Source of the DNA: Dyella_D sp052115385
GTDB taxonomy: Bacteria > Pseudomonadota > Gammaproteobacteria > Xanthomonadales > Rhodanobacteraceae
Assembly: GCF_052115385.1 (NCBI RefSeq)
Contig: NZ_JBFRGP010000006.1
Coordinates: forward strand, 124,001 to 188,000
DNA length: 64,000 nt
Direction of reading: 5' to 3'
Shown here: one piece after another, positions 40,689 through 50,556 of the stretch
Layout of the letters: every line of letters starts with the position of its first letter
Numbering within the stretch: the stretch's first letter is position 1
Position numbers and translations under genes: made by a program
The notes under the pieces: generated by a model
Told to the model about the DNA's origin: nothing
Database searches by the model: none
Seen by the model: only the letters and a program-made list of their open reading frames with translations

Positions 40689-43655
40689 ATGATCGAAAGA
40701 TTGCATGGCGGGGCACTGCGCCGCCCGTCCAAGGCACCCGCGCGCCTCGTCATGGCCGCCGCCATCGGGCTGGCCTTGCTTTACGCTGCCAGCGCCTCCG
40801 CGCAGCAGACCGAACCCGTGCAGGACAACGGCGCCCCAGCCAAGACCGGCGCACCGGCCAAACCCAAGGCCAAGCCGAAGAAAGACGAGAAATCCGTGCA
40901 GGAGCTTGCCGGCGTCACCGTCACCGGCGTGCGCGCCAGCCTGCAATCCGCCCAGCAGTTGAAGCAGAACGCCGACCAGATCGTCGACTCCGTCACCGCC
41001 GTGGACATCGGCGCACTGCCCGACCGCAGTGTCACCGAAACCCTGCAGCGCATCAGCGGCGTCACCATCGATCACTTCATGGCGCGCAACGACCCGGACC
41101 ACTTCTCCGCCGAAGGCAGCGGCGTGATGATCCGCGGCCTGACCCAGGTGCGCGGCGAACTGAACGGGCGCGACGTATTCAGCGCCAACTCCGGCCGCGG
41201 CCTCAGCTTCGAGGACGTGCCGGCCGAGCTGATGGCCGGCGTGGACGTATACAAGAACCCGTCCGCCGAAATCATCGAAGGCGGCATCGGCGGCACGGTG
41301 AACCTGCGCACGCGCCTGCCGTTCGACTCGCCGGGGCGGGTGATCGGTTTCACCGGCGGCATCAACGAAGGCGATTTCGCCAAGAAGAGCAAGCCGTCCG
41401 CTTCGTTCCTCTACAGCAATGTGTGGAAGACCGAGAATCATGGCGAGTTCGGTGCATTGTTCGACGTGGCTTTCTCCGAGCTGGCCACGCGCTCGGACGG
41501 CATCCAGATGGAGCCTTACGTCAAGCGCAACGACGATGCCGTGCTCAAGGGCACCAACTTCGCCAATGTCTATGTGCCCGGTGGTGCCGACTGGCGCACG
41601 CTGGATTTCCAGCGCCGCCGCATCGGCCTGGCGGGCGCGCTGCAGTGGCGCCCGACCAAGGACCTGGAGCTGACCAGCCAGGTGTTGCGCTCGGACTACC
41701 GCATGCAGTGGGACGAGTTCGGCGGCATCTTCAATGACAGCAGCAACAACGTGCATCCGGCCGACGGCGGCACCTTCAACTACGACAGCAATGGCGTGTT
41801 CCAGAGCGGCACGCTGGCGTCCGATTCGTGGCGCGGAAACCTGAATACCAATGGCGTGCGCTTCATGGCCGACCGCCGCTATGCGACTCAGCGCACCATC
41901 ACCACCGACTGGTCGAACAGCCTCAAGTACAACATCAACGACCAGATGGTGCTGTACGCCGATGCGCAGTTCGTCAAGTCGACCAGCCAGTCGCTGGACT
42001 TCACCGTGTTCGACGCCGCCTACCTGCCGGGCGTCACCTTGAACGTGCCCACCGGATCCAAGCCGACCATCACCTCCAACCCCGCCGCCTACGGCAGCAA
42101 TCCGGCGAATTACTTCTGGAGCGCGGCGATGGATCACCACGAGCGGAACAAGGGGCTGGAGCGCGCCCTGCGGCTGGATCTCGAATACAACTTCGAGGAC
42201 AACAAATGGCTGCGCTACGTGAAATTCGGCGTGCGTGCCACCAGCCGCAGCGAGCTGAACAAGAACAACGGCTACAACTGGGGCGTGGTTTCGGACAACT
42301 GGGCCACCATCAACAGCCCGAGCGGGCTGGCGGACCTGGCCACCTATCTGCCGGGCATGTCCTCGCTGTACACGTATTCGAACTTCTTCCGCGGCAACGC
42401 GAGCATGCCGCCGCAGCTGTACTTCCCCAGCGACAAACTGGTCCGCGACTATCACTACGCCTACCAGCAGCTGCATTCGGTGGGCTCGCCCACGGGCTGG
42501 GCGCCGCGCGATATCTATCGCAAGCAGGACGTCAACGATCAGAGCGAGCAGACCAAGTCCGCCTACGGCGTGCTGTACTTCGGCAGCGACGATGCGCTTG
42601 GCGTGCCGGTGGACGGCAACGTGGGCATCCGCCTGGTGCGCACCGACGTGACAGCTAGCGGCTACGGCCAGTATCCGGACCTCACCACCAGCGGCGTCGA
42701 CCCCAGCCTGAAGGCCATCTACAACGGCGCGTATTTCCCGCTGAACTCCAGTGGGCACTACAAGAACGCGCTGCCCAGCTTGAACCTGCGCTTCAAGTTC
42801 ACCGACAGCCTGCAATGGCGACTGGCCGCCTCCAGGGCGATGACCCGTCCGGACTTCACCCAGTTGCAGCCGTATGTGCAGATGGGCGCCACGCTCACCT
42901 CGGACAACACCGCGGTGACCAAGTGGACCGGCACGGCCGGCAATCCGGACCTCAAGCCGATGCGCGCCAACCAGTACGACACCGCGCTGGAATGGTATTT
43001 CGCACCCGCCGGCCAGCTGTACACCACCTTGTTCTACAAGGACGTGCGTGACTACATCTCCAACCAGACGCGCACCGAGACCTACAGCGGCCAGCCGTTC
43101 GAGGTGACCCGCCCGTACAACATGAGCAAGGGCAAGATCCGTGGCGCCGAACTCGGCTACCAGCAGTTCTTCGACTTCCTGCCCGGCTGGCTGAAGGGCT
43201 TTGGCGTGCAGGCCAACTTCACCTATGTCGACAGCAAGGGCGGCACCAACAGCGCCACCGATCCGTACTCCAACACCACCGTCACCGGCGTGGCCCTGCC
43301 ACTGGAAGGCCTGTCCAAGCGCAGCTACAACCTGGTGGGCATGTACGAATACGGCGACTGGTCGATGCGCCTGGCCTGGAACTGGCGCTCGCGCTATCTG
43401 CTGACCGCCAGCGACGTGGCCACCAAACTGCCGACCTGGTCGGACGATTACGGCCAGCTCGATGGCTCGATCATGTACCGCCTCAACAAGAACGTGCAGG
43501 TGGGCCTGCAGACCAACAACCTCACCAATGCCACCACCAAGGTCCTGATGGGACCGACCAGCTATGCCGACGGCACGATCGACCACCGCCTGTATAACCG
43601 TGGCTGGTTCGTCAACGACCGGCGCTATGAGCTGGTGGTGCGCGCGACGTTCTGA
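40689..43655 (+). CDS. TonB-dependent receptor of the xyloglucan locus
   Basis: A 988-residue TonB-dependent receptor of the carbohydrate-transporting type with the conserved start of such receptors in Xanthomonas and Caulobacter: VTVTGVRASLQSAQQLK, VDSVTAVDIGALPDRSVTE and LQRISGVTIDH. The signal peptide is around VMAAAIGLALLYAASASAQ, and a Pro/Lys-rich spacer (KPKAKPKKDEK) precedes the plug. The barrel ends in YELVVRATF. It probably imports xyloglucan oligosaccharides produced by the GH74 enzyme. ATG 40689 is taken; an in-frame start at 40671 is less likely. It leads a four-gene operon and its stop overlaps the GH74 start. Confidence 0.92.
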   Translation: MIERLHGGALRRPSKAPARLVMAAAIGLALLYAASASAQQTEPVQDNGAPAKTGAPAKPKAKPKKDEKSVQELAGVTVTGVRASLQSAQQLKQNADQIVDSVTAVDIGALPDRSVTETLQRISGVTIDHFMARNDPDHFSAEGSGVMIRGLTQVRGELNGRDVFSANSGRGLSFEDVPAELMAGVDVYKNPSAEIIEGGIGGTVNLRTRLPFDSPGRVIGFTGGINEGDFAKKSKPSASFLYSNVWKTENHGEFGALFDVAFSELATRSDGIQMEPYVKRNDDAVLKGTNFANVYVPGGADWRTLDFQRRRIGLAGALQWRPTKDLELTSQVLRSDYRMQWDEFGGIFNDSSNNVHPADGGTFNYDSNGVFQSGTLASDSWRGNLNTNGVRFMADRRYATQRTITTDWSNSLKYNINDQMVLYADAQFVKSTSQSLDFTVFDAAYLPGVTLNVPTGSKPTITSNPAAYGSNPANYFWSAAMDHHERNKGLERALRLDLEYNFEDNKWLRYVKFGVRATSRSELNKNNGYNWGVVSDNWATINSPSGLADLATYLPGMSSLYTYSNFFRGNASMPPQLYFPSDKLVRDYHYAYQQLHSVGSPTGWAPRDIYRKQDVNDQSEQTKSAYGVLYFGSDDALGVPVDGNVGIRLVRTDVTASGYGQYPDLTTSGVDPSLKAIYNGAYFPLNSSGHYKNALPSLNLRFKFTDSLQWRLAASRAMTRPDFTQLQPYVQMGATLTSDNTAVTKWTGTAGNPDLKPMRANQYDTALEWYFAPAGQLYTTLFYKDVRDYISNQTRTETYSGQPFEVTRPYNMSKGKIRGAELGYQQFFDFLPGWLKGFGVQANFTYVDSKGGTNSATDPYSNTTVTGVALPLEGLSKRSYNLVGMYEYGDWSMRLAWNWRSRYLLTASDVATKLPTWSDDYGQLDGSIMYRLNKNVQVGLQTNNLTNATTKVLMGPTSYADGTIDHRLYNRGWFVNDRRYELVVRATF

Positions 43656-45910
43656 TGGCGGGGCTGGCGGGCAAGGGCATGCGGAGCCGCCACGCGCGGC
43701 TCGGTTTGAAGGCGGTGCTGGCGCTGTGCGCGCTGGCGTTGGCCGTCGTCGCGATGGCGGAGGAAGCGGTGCCCTACCGCTACTCCGGCGTGCGCATCGG
43801 CGGCGGCGGCTTCGTCAGTGGCCTGGTGTTCCATCCGCGTGAGAAGGGCCTTTACTACGCCCGCACTGACGTCGGTGGCGCCTATCGCTGGGATGATGCG
43901 GCCAGGCGCTGGCTACCGCTCACCGACTGGATCGAGGCGAAGGACGACAACCTGCTGGGCATCGACAGCCTCGCGGTCGATCCGTCCGATCCCGCCCGCG
44001 TTTACCTGGCCGCTGGTACCTACACCGCGCCGCAGGTCGGCAATGGCGCGATCTTGCGTTCTGCCGACAGCGGCAGGCATTTCGAGCGCGCCGATCTGCC
44101 GTTCAAGCTGGGCGGCAATGAACTAGGTCGTGGCAACGGCGAACGCCTGGCCGTCGATCCGCATGATGGCCGTGTGCTGTTCTTCGGTTCGCGCGGTGCG
44201 GGGCTGTGGCGCAGCGATGACCGCGGCGCGCACTGGTCGAAGGTGGAGAGCTTTCCGGCCGTAGCGACCTCGCCGGGCGCGAGCGCGGAAAATCCGTGGC
44301 GCCGCCAGGCCATCGGCATTGTCTTCGTGGTGTTCGAGCCGGCCAGCGGCCAACCGGGGCGGCCCACGCCCACGCTGTATGCCGGCGTCTCCACGCAAGC
44401 CACCAGCCTGTTCCGTTCCGACGACGGCGGCCGCAGCTGGCAAGCGGTATCCGGCCAACCCGTGGGCTTTCGTCCCAACCATATGGCGCGCGGCAGCGAC
44501 GGTACGTACTACCTCAGCTATGGCGACGAACCCGGCCCCGACACCATGCACGACGGGGCGGTGTGGAAGTTCGAGCCGGCACGGGCGCGCTGGAGCGAGA
44601 TCACGCCCTGGAAAAACCAGCGCAGCGGCTGGGGTGCGGTGACGGTCGATCCGAGCGATTCCAAGGTGCTGATGACCGCCACCTTTGCGCACTACACGCC
44701 GAAGGACGAGCTGTTCCGCAGCGTCGATGGCGGCGCGCATTGGACGCCGGTGTTCCCGCGTTCCGAATTTGAGCATGGCAGCGCCACCTGGACGCGCGAT
44801 CACACGCCGCACTGGCTGGCCTCCATCGAGATCGACCCTTACGACCCGGACCACGTGCTGTTCGTCACCGGCTACGGCATCTGGGCTTCGCGCGACATGC
44901 GGGCGCTGGAGCGCGGCGGCACCGTGCATTGGACGTTCCAGGACGCAGGCCTGGAAGAGACCGTGGCGCTGGGCCTGATCAGCCCGCCGGAGGGCGCGCA
45001 CCTGCTCAGTGCGATCGGCGATCTCGATGGCTATCGCCACGATGAACTGGATACCGCGCAACTGCAGTTCGCCGCACCACCGCGCTACGCCAACGGCGAG
45101 AGCATCGACTTCGCCCAGGCGAAGCCCGCGTTGATCGTGCGCAGCGGTTTCCTGCGCAAGCCATTCGGCGCGGCGGTCCGGGCGGCGTGGTCGGAGGATG
45201 GCGGCAGGCAGTGGCAGGCGTTCGCGAGCGAGCCGCCGGAGGGTGAAGGTGCGGGGAGTATCGCGGTTGCGGCGGATGGCGCTGCCGTGGTGTGGGCGCC
45301 GCGTAACGCTCAGCATGTGTATCTCACGCATGATTTCGGCAAGACCTGGGCTGCCGTCGAAGGGCTGGGCACGGGCTTGCGGGTGCTGGGCGATCGCATC
45401 GACGCGAAGCGGTTCTACGCTTACGACCGTATGAGTGGCGCCTTGTATGTCAGCCACGATGGCGGTGAGCATTTCGCGGCGATCGGTGGTGCGCTTGGCG
45501 ATGCGTCGCGTGGCCGTGCGCAGACGCGGGTGCAGGCCGCGCCGGATGAGGCGGGCGTGCTGTATGTCGGCAGTCGCGAAGGCGAATGGTTGCGCGGTAA
45601 CGACACGGGCCGCGTACTCAAGCGCTTTGAAGGCGTGACCGGCACCGATGCTTTCGGCTTCGGCAAGGCGGCACCGGGGTCGTCGAAGCCGACCCTGTTC
45701 CTCGCCGGCCGCGTGCGCGGCGCGCAAGGCATCTTCCGCTCGTTGAACGACGGCACGAGCTGGCAGCGGATCGACGATGTCGATCATCGCTATGGACGGA
45801 TCAGCCATCTCGTCGGCGATCCGCGCGTGTTCGGGCGGCTGTATTTCGCGACCAGCGGGCGCGGGATCTTCTATGGCGATCCCGCCGCCGGTGCGGGAAA
45901 ACGTCCATGA
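43655..45910 (+). CDS. GH74 xyloglucanase
   Basis: A 751-residue exported GH74 enzyme built of beta-propeller repeats (ILRSADSGRHFERADL, LFRSDDGGRSWQAVSG). The hallmark ARTDVGGAYRWDDAARRWLPL gives the catalytic Asp72, and Asp456 in GDLDGYRHDEL is the second catalytic acid in the usual place. The signal peptide is LKAVLALCALALAVVAMA. GH74 enzymes cut the beta-1,4-glucan backbone of xyloglucan. It is flanked by a receptor, GH35 and GH31 genes, matching the xyloglucan utilisation loci known from Xanthomonas and Cellvibrio. ATGA overlap with GH35. Confidence 0.92.
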   Translation: MAGLAGKGMRSRHARLGLKAVLALCALALAVVAMAEEAVPYRYSGVRIGGGGFVSGLVFHPREKGLYYARTDVGGAYRWDDAARRWLPLTDWIEAKDDNLLGIDSLAVDPSDPARVYLAAGTYTAPQVGNGAILRSADSGRHFERADLPFKLGGNELGRGNGERLAVDPHDGRVLFFGSRGAGLWRSDDRGAHWSKVESFPAVATSPGASAENPWRRQAIGIVFVVFEPASGQPGRPTPTLYAGVSTQATSLFRSDDGGRSWQAVSGQPVGFRPNHMARGSDGTYYLSYGDEPGPDTMHDGAVWKFEPARARWSEITPWKNQRSGWGAVTVDPSDSKVLMTATFAHYTPKDELFRSVDGGAHWTPVFPRSEFEHGSATWTRDHTPHWLASIEIDPYDPDHVLFVTGYGIWASRDMRALERGGTVHWTFQDAGLEETVALGLISPPEGAHLLSAIGDLDGYRHDELDTAQLQFAAPPRYANGESIDFAQAKPALIVRSGFLRKPFGAAVRAAWSEDGGRQWQAFASEPPEGEGAGSIAVAADGAAVVWAPRNAQHVYLTHDFGKTWAAVEGLGTGLRVLGDRIDAKRFYAYDRMSGALYVSHDGGEHFAAIGGALGDASRGRAQTRVQAAPDEAGVLYVGSREGEWLRGNDTGRVLKRFEGVTGTDAFGFGKAAPGSSKPTLFLAGRVRGAQGIFRSLNDGTSWQRIDDVDHRYGRISHLVGDPRVFGRLYFATSGRGIFYGDPAAGAGKRP

Positions 45911-47499
45911 GGATACCGATGCGATATCTGCTCTGCGCCTGGCTATGCCTTGCGCTCCCTGCCTTCGCCGAAGAGATTCCTCGGATTGCCACCGACCACG
46001 GCCGCCACACCCTCCTCGTCGACGGCAAGCCCTTCCTGATCCTCGGCGCCCAGGTCAACAACTCCAGCAATTGGCCGGCCATGCTCGACCAGGTATGGCC
46101 CGCCATCGACAAGCTGGACGCCAACACGGTGCAGATGCCGATCGCGTGGGAGCAGATCGAGCCGAAGGAAGGCCAGTTCGACTTCGCCTTCCTCGACACC
46201 GTGGTCAGCCAGGCCCGCGAGCATCGGGTGCGGCTGGTCCTGCTGTGGTTCGCCACCTGGAAGAACAACGGCCCCAGCTACGCGCCTTCGTGGGTGAAGC
46301 TGGACGATCGCCGCTTTCCGCGCGTATTCAATCGCGAAGGCCGTCGCCTGAATTCGCTGTCGCCGCTGGCCGCCGCCACCCTGGAGGCCGACCGCAAGGC
46401 GTTCGTCCAGTTGATGACGCACCTGCGCAAGATCGATGGCGACAAGCACACCGTGATCATGGTGCAGGTGGAGAACGAAGCCGGCACCTACGGCACCGAT
46501 CGCGACCACTCGCCGATGGCCGACCAGGTCTTCGCCGGTCCGGTGCCCGAGGCACTGCTGCGCGCGGCCGGCAAGTCGGCTGGCAGTTGGAGCCAGGTGT
46601 TCGGCAACGACGCCGCGGAGTTCTTCCATGCCTGGCACGTCGCGCATTTCATCGGCCAGGTCGCGCAGGCGGGCAAGGCGGTCTATCCGCTGCCGATGTA
46701 CGCCAACGCGGCACTGCGCGATCCATTCAAGCCCGGCCCGCCGGGCAGTTACGAGAGCGGCGGCCCCACCGACAACGTGCTGCAGGTATGGAAGGCCGCC
46801 GCGCCCGCGCTGGACGTACTGGCGCCGGATATCTACAAACCCGACTACGCGCGCTACGCCGCGTATCTCGAACGTTACGCCCGCAAGGACAATCCCCTGT
46901 TCGTCGCCGAAACCGGCAACGACAAGGTCTATGCGCGCTATGTCTATGCCGCGCTCGGCGCGGGAGCCATCGGCTGGTCGCCGTTCGGCATGGATTTCAC
47001 CGGCTACAGCAACTATCCGCTGGGCGCGCGCAAGCTGGACGACGAGACCGTCGACATGTTCGCCGCCAACTACCGCGTATTGGCGCCGATGGCCGGCGAG
47101 CTGGCTGCGGCAGCCCAGGCCGGCAAGCTGTGGGGAGCGTCGGAACCGGACGACACCCACGAGCAAACGCTGGAACTGGGCGACTGGCAGGTCCACCTCG
47201 GCTACGGGCAGTTGCAGTTCGGCACCGAACCGCCCAAGGGCAATCCCGATCACTCCGGTGGCGCCTTGATCGCGCAGCTGGCGCCGAACGAATACCTGGT
47301 GGTCGCCCGCGATGTGCGCGTGAACTTCCAGCCGGCGCGCGGGCGCAAAGTCGACTTTCTGCTCGACCGCGTCGAGGAAGGCCACTACGACCACGGCCGC
47401 TGGATCTTCCGCCGCCTGTGGAACGGCGACCTGACCGACTGGGGCTTGAATGTCATCGGCGAGCCGCGCGTGCTGCGCGTGCGGCTGGCCACGTACTGA
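45907..47499 (+). CDS. GH35 beta-galactosidase (CjBgl35A-like, with DUF5597-type C-terminus)
   Basis: A 530-residue exported GH35 enzyme. The acid/base Glu191 is in QVENEAGTYG and the nucleophile Glu335 in FVAETGND. The signal peptide is YLLCAWLCLALPAFA. The C-terminal region (ELGDWQVHLGYGQLQFG, LVVARDVRVNFQP) is the DUF5597-type beta domain seen in xyloglucan-acting GH35s. It likely removes galactose from xyloglucan oligosaccharides in the periplasm. The start overlaps the GH74 stop by four bases; GH31 follows after nine. Confidence 0.9.
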   Translation: MRIPMRYLLCAWLCLALPAFAEEIPRIATDHGRHTLLVDGKPFLILGAQVNNSSNWPAMLDQVWPAIDKLDANTVQMPIAWEQIEPKEGQFDFAFLDTVVSQAREHRVRLVLLWFATWKNNGPSYAPSWVKLDDRRFPRVFNREGRRLNSLSPLAAATLEADRKAFVQLMTHLRKIDGDKHTVIMVQVENEAGTYGTDRDHSPMADQVFAGPVPEALLRAAGKSAGSWSQVFGNDAAEFFHAWHVAHFIGQVAQAGKAVYPLPMYANAALRDPFKPGPPGSYESGGPTDNVLQVWKAAAPALDVLAPDIYKPDYARYAAYLERYARKDNPLFVAETGNDKVYARYVYAALGAGAIGWSPFGMDFTGYSNYPLGARKLDDETVDMFAANYRVLAPMAGELAAAAQAGKLWGASEPDDTHEQTLELGDWQVHLGYGQLQFGTEPPKGNPDHSGGALIAQLAPNEYLVVARDVRVNFQPARGRKVDFLLDRVEEGHYDHGRWIFRRLWNGDLTDWGLNVIGEPRVLRVRLATY

Positions 47500-47508
47500 A
47501 GGAACGAG

Positions 47509-50373
47509 ATGCGCCTGTCTGCTATCGCTACCCGCCCATGGCTGCCCCTCTGCGCGCTGACGCTGGCCATGCTCGCCGGCTGCGGCAAGGCACCGGAACA
47601 GAGCGCGGCGGTCAGCGCCGGCCATGCCGAGAAACTGGCCGACGGCGTGATCGTCCATCTGAACCAGTCCACCCAGCAGGTGCGCCTGCAGGCGGTGGAC
47701 GAACGCATCGTGCACGTCACCGCCGTGCCTGACGGCAAGTTCGACTTGCCGGCCAGCCTGATGGCGGTGAAAACCGGCGGCGACACGCACTTCACGGTGG
47801 ACGAAACGCCCGAAGCGGTCACGCTGAAGACAGCGCAGCTGTCCGCCCAGGTCTCGCTGCGCGACGGCGCGGTGCGCTTTCTCGATGCCGCCGGCAAGCC
47901 GTTGCTGGCCGAGCGTGCCGATGGACGCTCGTTCCAGCCGGAGACGGTGGAAGGCAAGCCGTACTACACGGTGCGCCAGCGTTTCGAATCGCCCGCGGAT
48001 GAGGCCTTCTACGGTCTGGGCCAGCACCAGAATCGCCAGATGAACTACAAGGGCGAGGATGTGGAGCTGGCGCAGCACAACATGGACGTGGGTATTCCGT
48101 TCGTAGTGTCGTCGCGCAACTACGGCCTGCTGTGGGATAACAACTCGATCACCCGCTTCGGCGATGCGCGCGAATACCAGCCGCTCGGCCAGTCGCTGAA
48201 ACTGTACGACGCCGAGGGCAAGGCCGGCGGCCTTACTGCCAGCTACTACGACGCCGGCGGCACCTTGAAGCTCAAGCGCGTGGAGAAGCAGCCGGACTAT
48301 CAGTACCTCAAGGATCTGGCGCAATGGCCCGCCGAATCGCCGGCCAAGACCACCGGCAAGGTGGTGTGGGAAGGCAGCATCGAGCCGGCCGTTTCCGGCG
48401 TGCACAAGCTGCGCCTGTACGCGAGCAGCTATGCCAAGGTCTGGCTGGACGGCAAGCTGGTTTATGACGACTGGCGGCAGAACTGGAACCCCTGGTACCA
48501 CAACCTGCGTCTGCCGATGGATGCGGGCAGCAAGCACCAGTTGCGTATCGAGTGGTTGCCGAACGAGGGTTACCTGACCCTGCTGCATCTCGATCCGCTG
48601 CCCGGCGACGAGCAGAACGAGCTGTCGCTGTTCTCCGAGGTCGGCCATGCGGTGGACTACTACTTCGTCGCGGGCGACAACCTCGACCAGGTGATCGCCG
48701 GCTATCGCCAGGTCACCGGCAAGGCCACCATGCTGCCGCGCTGGGCCTATGGCTTCTGGCAAAGCCGCGAACGCTACAAGACGCAAGCGGAAATCCTCGA
48801 CACCGCCAGGCGCTATCGCGAACTGGGCCTGCCGCTGGACAACGTGGTGGAGGACTGGAGCTACTGGCCGGAAGACGCCTGGGGCTCGCACGACTTCGAC
48901 AAGTCACGTTTCCCCGACGCCAAGGGCCTGGTCGACCAGCTCCATGCCATGCACGTGCAGCTGATGATCTCGGTATGGCCGAAGTTCTATCCGAGCACGA
49001 AGAACTATCAGGAGCTGGACGCCAAGGGTTATATCTATCGCCGCAATGTCGAGAAGCGCGAGGTCGACTGGATCGGCAAGGGCTATCTCAACGCCTTCTA
49101 CGATCCGTACGCGGAGGAGGCGCGGCGCATCTACTGGCGGCAGATCGAGGAGAAGCTCGGCGCGGTGGGCGTCGATGCCTGGTGGCTGGATGCGTCGGAG
49201 CCGGATACGCATTCCAATCTCGATATCGCCGAGCGCAAGCTGCGCATGGGGCCGACCGCGCTGGGCCCGGGCGCCGCGTTCTTCAACTCGTATCCGCTGA
49301 TGCACAGCGCTGGCGTGTATGACGGCTGGCGCCGCGATCACGGCGACCGCCGCGCCTTCATCCTCACCCGTTCTTCTTTTGCCGGACAGCAGCGCAATGC
49401 GGCGGCGACCTGGAGCGGCGACGTGGCCTCGCGCTGGAGCAACCTGCACGACCAGATCTCCGCGGGCGTCAATTTCTCGCTGGCAGGCATCCCCAACTGG
49501 ACCACCGATATCGGCGGCTTCGCGCTGGAGCCGCGCTACGAGAAGCCCGGCGCGGCGGACCTGGACGAATGGCGCGAGCTCAATCTGCGCTGGTTCCAGT
49601 TCGGCGCGTTCAGCCCGCTGTTCCGCTCGCACGGGCAGTTTCCGTATCGCGAGATCTACAACCTGGCCGCGCCCGGTACGCCGCTCTATGAAGCCCTGGC
49701 CTACTACGATCGCCTGCGCTATCGCCTGATGCCGTACGTCTACACGCTGGCCGGCGACACGTATTGGAAGGACGGCACCATCATGCGTGGCCTGGTGATG
49801 GATTTCCCGGGCGATGCGAAGGTGCGTGGCACCGATGACGAATACATGTTCGGCCCGGCCTTCCTGGTGGCGCCGGTGACCGAGTACAAAGCCACCTCAC
49901 GCGCGGTGTATCTGCCCGCCGGCGCCGGCTGGTATGAGTTCCACACCGGCAAGTACCACGAGGGTGGTGCGATGCTGCAGGCCGATGCACCGCTGGCGCG
50001 GATGCCGCTGTTCGTACGCGCCGGTTCGATCGTGCCGACCGGGCCGGATATCCAGTTCACAGGCGAGAAGCCGGATGCACCGGTGACGCTGCTGGTGTAC
50101 GCCGGTGCCAACGGGCAGTTCTCGTTGTACGAGGACGAGGGGACCACGTATGGCTACGAGCAGGGGCGTTATTCGCGCATTGCGCTGAGCTATGACGACA
50201 AGGCAAAGACGTTGACGCTCGGCAGGCGCGAAGGCGATGGCAGCGGGGCGCCGGCGAAGCGGCAGTTCGTGGTTCGGGTGATTCGCGCGGATAAGGCGAA
50301 TGCGGACGGGGTTGATCCGGCGGGCGACGTCAAAGTCGATTACGACGGATCAGCGCAGACCGTAAAGCTATAA
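47509..50373 (+). CDS. GH31 alpha-xylosidase lipoprotein with PA14 insert
   Basis: A 954-residue GH31 enzyme. A lipobox (MLAGC, Cys25) predicts lipid anchoring. The N-terminal beta domain is interrupted near residues 241-385 by a PA14-like insert (LTASYYDAGGTLKL, LYASSYAKVWLDGKLVYDD), the arrangement known from the Cellvibrio xyloglucan alpha-xylosidase Xyl31A. The nucleophile Asp561 is in WWLDASEPD and the acid/base Asp638 in TWSGDVASRW. It frees xylose from the non-reducing end of xyloglucan oligosaccharides. Last gene of the operon; hairpins follow at 50385. Confidence 0.92.
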   Translation: MRLSAIATRPWLPLCALTLAMLAGCGKAPEQSAAVSAGHAEKLADGVIVHLNQSTQQVRLQAVDERIVHVTAVPDGKFDLPASLMAVKTGGDTHFTVDETPEAVTLKTAQLSAQVSLRDGAVRFLDAAGKPLLAERADGRSFQPETVEGKPYYTVRQRFESPADEAFYGLGQHQNRQMNYKGEDVELAQHNMDVGIPFVVSSRNYGLLWDNNSITRFGDAREYQPLGQSLKLYDAEGKAGGLTASYYDAGGTLKLKRVEKQPDYQYLKDLAQWPAESPAKTTGKVVWEGSIEPAVSGVHKLRLYASSYAKVWLDGKLVYDDWRQNWNPWYHNLRLPMDAGSKHQLRIEWLPNEGYLTLLHLDPLPGDEQNELSLFSEVGHAVDYYFVAGDNLDQVIAGYRQVTGKATMLPRWAYGFWQSRERYKTQAEILDTARRYRELGLPLDNVVEDWSYWPEDAWGSHDFDKSRFPDAKGLVDQLHAMHVQLMISVWPKFYPSTKNYQELDAKGYIYRRNVEKREVDWIGKGYLNAFYDPYAEEARRIYWRQIEEKLGAVGVDAWWLDASEPDTHSNLDIAERKLRMGPTALGPGAAFFNSYPLMHSAGVYDGWRRDHGDRRAFILTRSSFAGQQRNAAATWSGDVASRWSNLHDQISAGVNFSLAGIPNWTTDIGGFALEPRYEKPGAADLDEWRELNLRWFQFGAFSPLFRSHGQFPYREIYNLAAPGTPLYEALAYYDRLRYRLMPYVYTLAGDTYWKDGTIMRGLVMDFPGDAKVRGTDDEYMFGPAFLVAPVTEYKATSRAVYLPAGAGWYEFHTGKYHEGGAMLQADAPLARMPLFVRAGSIVPTGPDIQFTGEKPDAPVTLLVYAGANGQFSLYEDEGTTYGYEQGRYSRIALSYDDKAKTLTLGRREGDGSGAPAKRQFVVRVIRADKANADGVDPAGDVKVDYDGSAQTVKL

Positions 50374-50384
50374 CGCCACCTACC

Positions 50385-50544
50385 CCCTCTCCCCTCCGGG
50401 GAGAGGGTTGGGGTGAGGGGCCGGGCGGAGTGGTGGGCGGAGGGTCGCCAAAAGCGCAAAAGCTTTTTTTCGCTCCGAAGAAGCACTGGCGCTAGAGCGA
50501 CCCCTCATCTGCCTGCCGGCATCTTCTCCCCGGCGGGGAGAAGA
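50385..50544. repeat. Paired C-rich hairpins, copy 2 (inverted)
   Basis: A perfect 10-bp hairpin CCCTCTCCCC/GGGGAGAGGG with a 3-base loop (50385-50407) lies 12 bp after the GH31 stop. A second 10-bp hairpin (TCTTCTCCCC/GGGGAGAAGA) is at 50522-50544. The element separates the convergent GH31 and xylR genes and could terminate both transcripts. Confidence 0.75.
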
Positions 50545-50556
50545 GTTCCATGATGG

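Noticed and set aside
40512..43586. 1024-codon open frame on the minus strand opposite the xyloglucan receptor gene
   Set aside because: Antisense to a complete TonB receptor with clear motifs; the translation has no recognisable domain. Long antisense frames are expected at this GC content. The same applies to 45943-48891, 26436-28775 and 29365-31704.
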